DNA of 64,000 nucleotides, taken from the NCBI RefSeq assembly GCF_002356295.1, contig NZ_AP018042.1, positions 5,654,992-5,718,991 of the forward strand. Reading direction: 5' to 3'. Under the pieces are notes generated by a model. It was not told the origin of the DNA. It was given only the letters and a program-made list of their open reading frames with translations, and made no database searches. Source of the DNA: Labilibaculum antarcticum. Its GTDB lineage: Bacteria; Bacteroidota; Bacteroidia; Bacteroidales; Marinifilaceae. How positions within the stretch are numbered: the stretch's first letter is position 1; each line of letters opens with the position of its first letter. Positions 58,456 to 64,000 of this stretch are shown one piece after another. Made by a program: the position numbers and the translations under genes.

Positions 58456-61083
58456 TTAGAAACTTACATCTTGCCAAGCTTGCTTCTTCTCATATTTTAA
58501 ATCCTGCAGAATTGATGATTGAACATTAATTCTAAAATTATAGGATTGATACGTTCCGAATGGAATGGCATTGAAGGACATTTGCCAACAGTGCAGGTCG
58601 CGGGTAATTGTAAATTGAGAGGAAGTTATCTCTTTTTCGGTAAAATCATAGCCTGTAGAGAAGCTCATCTTCCATTTTGGAGTTAAACTAACGTTACCTG
58701 TCACTCCCATATTCTGACGGACTGTACTCTTTTTGTTTGATGGTTTTGAATACGTCCAACCATAATCAATTGCAAACGACCACGGAATATCAAAGTTGAT
58801 ATATCTAGTATCTCTCCATGGCTCTTTTGATTTTTCATTTTTATCGTCCTTGTCATCTCCTTTTACATCTTTTGCAGACAAGCCAAAATCCAAGTCAATG
58901 GAAGCATTGGTTAATCGTGGCCCAAACTTATTAATTTTAATATTATTAGCATTTAATTTATAAGGATCGACTGTTGAACCCACATTCAAACCCAATTTTT
59001 TATTGAATAATTTTGTTCTTCCCGACATTCTAATAGTCGACCAATTCAACGAATCGGCAAACATATTGTACGATGTAGAGAATTTCAAACTCTCTATAAT
59101 TTTCACCTTTTTAAACTCCTCTGTTCCTGTTGAATCATTTGCCGTACGCATTTTTGCCTCAACATTATTATCCAAACCAAAACTAACACTTCCTGATTCC
59201 TTTGCTCCAGTTGGCGTACCATACACTCCCCCTTCAAACATTGAATACTCAACATCCTTATCTGTAGTTTCGTTTCGGTACGTTTTATAATATTTACTTC
59301 TGGGAATACCGATTTCAGGCGTATAACTCACACTAATACTTGGTGTCATTACGTGTCTTATCGCAGCCAATTTTGAGCTTTCCTTAAAAGTGTACATTCC
59401 ATAAATCTTTGGGCTTAAGGAAAGCGAGGCACTTGTAGAATAATTGTGTGCGTATTTAAATCCCTGAATAGTATCAATATGAACCCCTCCATCTCCATCA
59501 TTCATTTCTGTATCCCAACTTTTACTAATTGATTTAGAATACAAAACACCTTGATAATTAAGTGTCGGAGAAAGCGTAAGGTCTTTGGTTAATTTAAAAT
59601 TGGTGCTAATAGGAATACTATGCTGATAACCATTGTCCCAATCGGTAGCCAAAGAAGAAGACATCAACTCACTCTCCTTGGTGTTGATCTTATTTTCCAG
59701 TTTTGAAGAGTAACTCACCCCCACCTTATCGTACCATCTCAAATTCGTGCTTTTACCTTTTGCGCGGAACGGATAAATTTGTGTCATATTTAACGACATG
59801 CTTGGTAAGGTCAGAGAGATAGTTGTATCTCGGCTATTTTGTGAGTGACGCAAACTTCCATTTAAACTAAACGGACTATCTGCCCATTTTTTACTGTAAG
59901 AAATACTTGATTGCTTCTGGTTATTTGTAATTTTCTGAATCGACGTTGAATTGTTTCTATCATTATTGCTGGTAGAGAAATTTACCGAGGCAGAAAAGGT
60001 ACGATAAGGGTTTGCTTTTGAATCCTGTGTGTGAGTCCATCGAATCGCAAAATCGGTCGACTCCGAATAATCAGACAATCCCTCATCTCCATATTTATTG
60101 GAATGATATTCTGTTGCTAAATTACCACTGTAACGGTATCGTGTTTTATACTTTGACTCCACATATCCACCCCACGATCCATTGGCGAATATATCACCGG
60201 TTACTGCCAAATCCATATATTCATTCATCGCCCAATAATAACCACCTCCACGAAGGTTAAAACCTCTTCGTTGCTCCTCACCATAGCTCGGCATAATTAT
60301 ACCTGATGAATAAGAAGAGCTAAAAGGAAATAAAGCAAATGGCAAACCTATAGGCATTGGTACATCTTCTAATACCAAATAAAGAGGACCTGAAACAATC
60401 TTATCATCTTTAATCATCTTAGCCTTGGTCATTTTCACATAAAAATGTGGATGAGGATCATCACAAGTGGTATATTTTCCATTTTTGAGATAAAAGGTTT
60501 TATCATCAATCCGTTTAGTGATCTCAGAATGTACATAGCCACCTTCTTGCTCAGTAATTATTTCATTAACCAAGCCCTTACCTGTGTCAAAGTTATATTT
60601 AAGCTCTTTACAGGTAAACTCCTCTGCACCATCTTTAAATTCAGGGGTATCAATAAATGTTCCGGTTGAATCTTTTATTCCATAAGCAAAAGCTTCTTTT
60701 TTGTCAAGATCAAGCTCAATATAATAGGCTCGTAATTCAATCTCTCCATATTTAACAAAAGAGTTTTTAGTTAAAAACACCTTTTGTCCTGTAAGAGAAA
60801 AAACAATTGTATCGTCGGAATTGTATTCAATAGATGCCTCAAAAAAGGGTTTATCCTCTTTTTTAATCGAATCTGTCGCTAAAGTATCTGAAGCAACTTT
60901 TAATAAAGTATCTTTTTCAGATATTTTAAAATCCACGAAACGTGAAAAATCCTCACCACTCCAACTCGTAACAGGCTGATAGTTATCAGAATTATTAGTA
61001 GAATTGATTAAAGCGAAGCCTGTCAAAGGAAATGTAATTCCGATGAAAATAATAAAAACCCGTTGTAGTAATTTCAATTGCAA
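58456..61083 (-). CDS. lptD: LPS-assembly outer-membrane protein LptD
   Basis: Outer-membrane translocon that inserts lipopolysaccharide in the outer leaflet. 875 aa: a signal region (QRVFIIFIGITFPLTGFA), a periplasmic OstA/LptA-like jellyroll (~95-240; YGEIELRAYYIELDLDKKEAFAYG, CKELKYNFDTGKGLVNEI), and a large beta-barrel of alternating strands to the C-terminus. The plug-side segment LPFALFPFSSSYSSGIIMPSYGEEQRRGF is the conserved LptD barrel entry. The Bacteroidota form lacks most of the interdomain cysteines used in E. coli LptD. It is divergent from the amidase gene with a 158-bp spacer. Essential envelope function is expected. Confidence 0.88.
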   Translation of the reverse strand: MQLKLLQRVFIIFIGITFPLTGFALINSTNNSDNYQPVTSWSGEDFSRFVDFKISEKDTLLKVASDTLATDSIKKEDKPFFEASIEYNSDDTIVFSLTGQKVFLTKNSFVKYGEIELRAYYIELDLDKKEAFAYGIKDSTGTFIDTPEFKDGAEEFTCKELKYNFDTGKGLVNEIITEQEGGYVHSEITKRIDDKTFYLKNGKYTTCDDPHPHFYVKMTKAKMIKDDKIVSGPLYLVLEDVPMPIGLPFALFPFSSSYSSGIIMPSYGEEQRRGFNLRGGGYYWAMNEYMDLAVTGDIFANGSWGGYVESKYKTRYRYSGNLATEYHSNKYGDEGLSDYSESTDFAIRWTHTQDSKANPYRTFSASVNFSTSNNDRNNSTSIQKITNNQKQSSISYSKKWADSPFSLNGSLRHSQNSRDTTISLTLPSMSLNMTQIYPFRAKGKSTNLRWYDKVGVSYSSKLENKINTKESELMSSSLATDWDNGYQHSIPISTNFKLTKDLTLSPTLNYQGVLYSKSISKSWDTEMNDGDGGVHIDTIQGFKYAHNYSTSASLSLSPKIYGMYTFKESSKLAAIRHVMTPSISVSYTPEIGIPRSKYYKTYRNETTDKDVEYSMFEGGVYGTPTGAKESGSVSFGLDNNVEAKMRTANDSTGTEEFKKVKIIESLKFSTSYNMFADSLNWSTIRMSGRTKLFNKKLGLNVGSTVDPYKLNANNIKINKFGPRLTNASIDLDFGLSAKDVKGDDKDDKNEKSKEPWRDTRYINFDIPWSFAIDYGWTYSKPSNKKSTVRQNMGVTGNVSLTPKWKMSFSTGYDFTEKEITSSQFTITRDLHCWQMSFNAIPFGTYQSYNFRINVQSSILQDLKYEKKQAWQDVSF

Positions 61084-61241
61084 TTTTTATCTGTTATTTT
61101 TGTAAAATAATCGAATTAAAAGGAGCCTGATAAGCTAGACATAATTTAACAGTCACACTTTCTTAGGACGCCAAAAATACAAATAAAAGTACTATATTCC
61201 CTAATCGAAACGAACTTCAAAAACATTTTTTAAGTTCTTTT

Positions 61242-62429
61242 ATGAAGATTTTTCTAATGAACATTATTCTAAAAAGCATATATCGTGGTCTAATTACAAG
61301 ATCATCAGCCGTTTTATTTCTACTATGTGTCTTTATTCTGCAGGCTCATGATGGACTATCGCAGGCTAATCATACCAATATTAATACTGTGGTTATTGAT
61401 GCCGGTCATGGTGGAAAAGACCCTGGCGCAATAAGTAAAACTCTTCAAGAGAAAGATGTTGTTTTAAGTATAGCACTAAAATTAGGAGCTTATATTGAAA
61501 AATACTTTCCAAAAGTAAATGTAATCTATACCCGGAAAACAGATGTTTTTATTGCTTTAGATAGAAGATCGGAAATTGCCAATCAAAACAAGGCCGATTT
61601 ATTCATCTCCATTCATGCCAATGCAAATAACAATTCTGAGATTACAGGAACAGAAACCTATACCTTAGGACTGCATAAAACGAAGGAGAATCTTGAGGTT
61701 GCAATGAAAGAAAATGCAGTAATGCTTTACGAAGATGATTACACTACAAAATACGAAGGCTTTGATCCGCACAACCCGGCATCCTACATTATATTTAATT
61801 TATTACAAGGAGTTAATAGAGAAAACAGTATTAATCTGGCCGAATTAACTGAATTTCAATTTAAAACCAGAGTAGGTCGTCACTCAAGAGGTGTTCGAGA
61901 AGCCGGATTCTGGGTTTTGAAACAAGTTAGCATGCCATCGATATTGGTTGAAGTTGGTTTTGTCTCTAATCCTACCGAAGCAAATTACCTGAAAAAATCT
62001 CAGAATCAAGACTTCCTTGCAAGCGCAATTTTCAGAGCTTTTCGCGATTACAAAACGAAAGTAGAAGAATCAAGTGTTGTACTCGAAATGAAAGAAGCAT
62101 TAGTAAGTGTTGATACAGTATTGACTTTGGCATCATCAATAACAAATGAACCCACTGAAGTGTCTCCGATTGAGTTTTGCGTTCAGGTCAAATCATCCTC
62201 GAGACAAATACCATTAAACTCCAGATCGTTCGAAGATCTTGAAAATATTAAAGAAAGAGTTAGTGGTGGAACTTATAAATACACCATTGGATCTACAGAC
62301 CAGTACAACGAGATTGTTCTTCTTCAAAAGGAAATCAGAAAAAAAATTAAAGATTGTTTTGTCGTTGCATTTTATAATGGAGAGCGAATATCTCTGTCAA
62401 AAGCAAGAAACCACAAAAAACATAACTAA
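61242..62429 (+). CDS. N-acetylmuramoyl-L-alanine amidase (Amidase_3) with C-terminal SPOR-like module
   Basis: Periplasmic zinc amidase that cuts peptide stems from peptidoglycan, 395 aa. After an N-terminal signal segment, residues ~50-275 form the Amidase_3 catalytic domain. Zinc and catalytic residues are in VVIDAGHGGKDPGAIS, the Glu of LQEKD, LFISIHANAN and ILVEVGFVSN. The C-terminal ~70 residues (FCVQVKSSSRQIPL, YKYTIGSTDQYNEIVLLQ, FVVAFYNGERI) form a small module like Bacteroidota SPOR domains, which bind denuded glycan. The same module ends the MlaD protein encoded 53 bp downstream. An alternative start lies at the sixth codon. Confidence 0.92.
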   Translation: MKIFLMNIILKSIYRGLITRSSAVLFLLCVFILQAHDGLSQANHTNINTVVIDAGHGGKDPGAISKTLQEKDVVLSIALKLGAYIEKYFPKVNVIYTRKTDVFIALDRRSEIANQNKADLFISIHANANNNSEITGTETYTLGLHKTKENLEVAMKENAVMLYEDDYTTKYEGFDPHNPASYIIFNLLQGVNRENSINLAELTEFQFKTRVGRHSRGVREAGFWVLKQVSMPSILVEVGFVSNPTEANYLKKSQNQDFLASAIFRAFRDYKTKVEESSVVLEMKEALVSVDTVLTLASSITNEPTEVSPIEFCVQVKSSSRQIPLNSRSFEDLENIKERVSGGTYKYTIGSTDQYNEIVLLQKEIRKKIKDCFVVAFYNGERISLSKARNHKKHN

Positions 62430-62482
62430 TTTTGCCACTATTCTATCGAATACCACTCAACCTGAAATAAAAATACAGAATT

Positions 62483-63712
62483 ATGAAATTTTCAAAAGAC
62501 GCAAAAATAGGACTTGTTGTTATTGGAGCCATTGTAATTTTAATTTGGGGGGTAAACTTTCTCAAAGGATTTAATGTATTCTCGAGCGAACAAATTTTAT
62601 ATGCCAGATATGAAAGAGTTGATGGATTAAAAAAATCGAGCTCGGTCACTCTAAAAGGTTATAAAATTGGACAAATTAAATCCATTAAATTTAGCAGCGC
62701 ATCCGCTGATCATCTTTTGGTTGAATTTTCTATTTCAGATCAATTTAAAATTCCCGACAACTCTATAGCTAGAATTGAGAGTGCGGATATTATGGGTACG
62801 AAGGTGATCACATTGATTCCTGGAAAAGGAAAAACAATGCTTCAAACAGGTGACACTATAAAAGGCAGTATTGAAGGTGATTTAAAGGAACAGGTTAGCA
62901 TGCAGATGTTGCCTCTGAAGAATAAAGCTGAAAAATTAATGTCTGGTGTTGATTCGGTTCTAACAGTAATACAATATATATTTAATGAGAAAACCCGAGA
63001 TAATTTAACCAGAAGCTTTGGTAGTATTGAACAAACCTTTAAAAAACTTGAAAATGCTTCCGGTACACTTGATACCATTATCACCGGACAAAAAAGTCAT
63101 TTCGAAAATATTTTCGCAAATGTAGATTCAATAACAGGAAACTTAAAAGACAACAATAAAAACGTATCTACTATTCTATCCAATTTTTCAAGTATTAGTG
63201 ATTCCTTATCCGCTTCAGATATTGCTCAAACCATAAATAATGCAAGAGCAACCCTAAAGCAAACCAATGAAATTCTTGAAAAGATAAACTCAGGAAAAGG
63301 TTCTATGGGTTTATTAATTAACAACGATACATTATATACAAATCTGGAAGCCGCATCAAACGGTCTAACCAATTTGCTCATCGATGTTAAGAACAATCCT
63401 AAAAAATATATGCACTTTTCATTATTTGATACCGGCAAAACGGTTTATCTGGATTCCGAAAAATCACAAAAGAAAAGAGATAAAGAAAATCAAGTATATT
63501 ATAAAGTGCAAATCATGTCTTCCTCCACTCAAATCCCTTTGGATGACACAGCATTTAAGGGACACAGAAAAATTGAAGAAATTTATTTTAATGGGAAGTA
63601 TAAATATACAATTGGGGAGACTCAAAACTATAAGGATATTATCCGCCAACTAAAAAAAATACGTGATGATTTTCCAGATGCCTTTGTGATAAAGATAAGT
63701 CCTGAGAATTGA
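62483..63712 (+). CDS. MCE/MlaD-family lipid-transport protein with C-terminal SPOR-like module
   Basis: 409-aa inner-membrane-anchored MCE protein, probably the substrate-binding part of a phospholipid transporter between the membranes. The N-terminal helix is IGLVVIGAIVILIWGVNFL. The MCE domain follows at ~35-120 (LYARYERVDGLKKSSSVTLKGYKIG, DNSIARIESADIMGTKVITLIPG). A long helical region with periodic Ser/Asn (~150-320) forms the usual coiled needle. The last ~75 residues (YKVQIMSSSTQIPL, YKYTIGETQNYKDIIRQLKKI, DAFVIKI) repeat the module at the end of the adjacent amidase. MCE proteins usually end after the needle, so this tail is unusual and may tie the transporter to peptidoglycan. The partner permease and ATPase are not in the window. 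Confidence 0.9.
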   Translation: MKFSKDAKIGLVVIGAIVILIWGVNFLKGFNVFSSEQILYARYERVDGLKKSSSVTLKGYKIGQIKSIKFSSASADHLLVEFSISDQFKIPDNSIARIESADIMGTKVITLIPGKGKTMLQTGDTIKGSIEGDLKEQVSMQMLPLKNKAEKLMSGVDSVLTVIQYIFNEKTRDNLTRSFGSIEQTFKKLENASGTLDTIITGQKSHFENIFANVDSITGNLKDNNKNVSTILSNFSSISDSLSASDIAQTINNARATLKQTNEILEKINSGKGSMGLLINNDTLYTNLEAASNGLTNLLIDVKNNPKKYMHFSLFDTGKTVYLDSEKSQKKRDKENQVYYKVQIMSSSTQIPLDDTAFKGHRKIEEIYFNGKYKYTIGETQNYKDIIRQLKKIRDDFPDAFVIKISPEN

Positions 63713-64000
63713 TTTTTATTTAACGGCTGTGATTATAGTAAATCAAAACCGCTTAAAGAACTGAAGCTCTAACAAGTATGGCCAGATCAACAATCTACTT
63801 AACCGACGGCCTGTTATGTTTAATCTAGACTGATTGTAAATTAGATAATTAAGACCTAGAAGTACAGTATTCAGAAAGGACTAACAACCAGAAAGTTAAA
63901 CAACAAACACTTACAATTCGCTGACCTGTAGTATTTTAGATAATTTCATTTATTTTACATTTATGTAACCCCTGTTTTATATAGAGTAGTAAATGTTTTT
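63713..64000. other. Gene-free end of the window
   Basis: 288 AT-rich bases after the MlaD gene. No terminator, open frame or RNA gene was recognised; AACGGCTGTG...AACCGCTT near 63722-63753 gives only a weak imperfect inverted match. Confidence 0.4.

Overview
The window reads as chromosomal DNA from a Bacteroidota bacterium, probably an anaerobic or facultatively anaerobic member of the Marinilabiliales/Bacteroidales side of the phylum. The evidence is a SusC/SusD pair, a protein with a type IX secretion C-terminal sorting domain, lipoproteins with acidic residues after the lipobox cysteine, AT-rich sequence, TAnnTTTG-type -7 boxes, and sensory [FeFe]-hydrogenase-like proteins with SpoIIE phosphatases. 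The genus assignment is inference only. No rRNA, tRNA, CRISPR array, transposase or integrase was recognised.

Layout. 1-2.0 kb: the end of a metal-efflux cluster (CusB-type adaptor cut by the window edge, small HMA protein). 2.3-12.7 kb: unlinked plus-strand genes, each with its own terminator: DUF4382 lipoprotein, a small STAS-like protein, 1-Cys peroxiredoxin, hybrid histidine kinase, TlpA-like thioredoxin lipid-side protein, asnB, a TylF-like methyltransferase and rlmF. 13.1-43.4 kb: a large polysaccharide utilisation locus (PUL). 43.7-47.4 kb: proC, a secreted serine protease and a receiver protein. 47.4-53.7 kb: a minus-strand operon with two tandem copies of a [FeFe]-hydrogenase-like PAS sensor plus SpoIIE phosphatase, with a small [2Fe-2S] protein between them. 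53.7-54.7 kb: a gene-free stretch with two tandem-repeat arrays and an orphan terminator. 54.7-63.7 kb: a MacB/FtsX permease, ridA, a pabA/trpG amidotransferase, lptD, an N-acetylmuramoyl-L-alanine amidase and an MCE/MlaD protein.

How the PUL appears to work. The minus-strand operon runs SusC, SusD, LamG surface protein, GH92, GH92, GH65, GH97, GH92, AmpG-like MFS, SSS symporter, GH130. A second minus-strand operon runs LacI regulator, MFS sugar transporter, ROK kinase, GH125. Between them a plus-strand gene encodes an unusual membrane-spanning regulator (LamG plus Kelch sensor outside, SARP/OmpR-type winged helix inside), divergent from susC. The set fits stripping of alpha-mannose (GH92, GH125) and capping alpha-glucose (GH65 alpha-1,2-glucosidase type, GH97 inverting type) from a high-mannose N-glycan, possibly still glucosylated. 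Import and phosphorolysis of the Man-beta-1,4-GlcNAc core (GH130) and phosphorylation of free sugar (ROK) would follow. No endoglycosidase or protease belongs clearly to the PUL.

The least explained parts are the duplicated hydrogenase-like/SpoIIE sensor operon, in which both copies lack the proton-relay cysteine and which has a 7-bp tandem repeat just upstream; the Kelch-SARP transmembrane regulator; and a 21-bp phased repeat array at about 54.2-54.4 kb.
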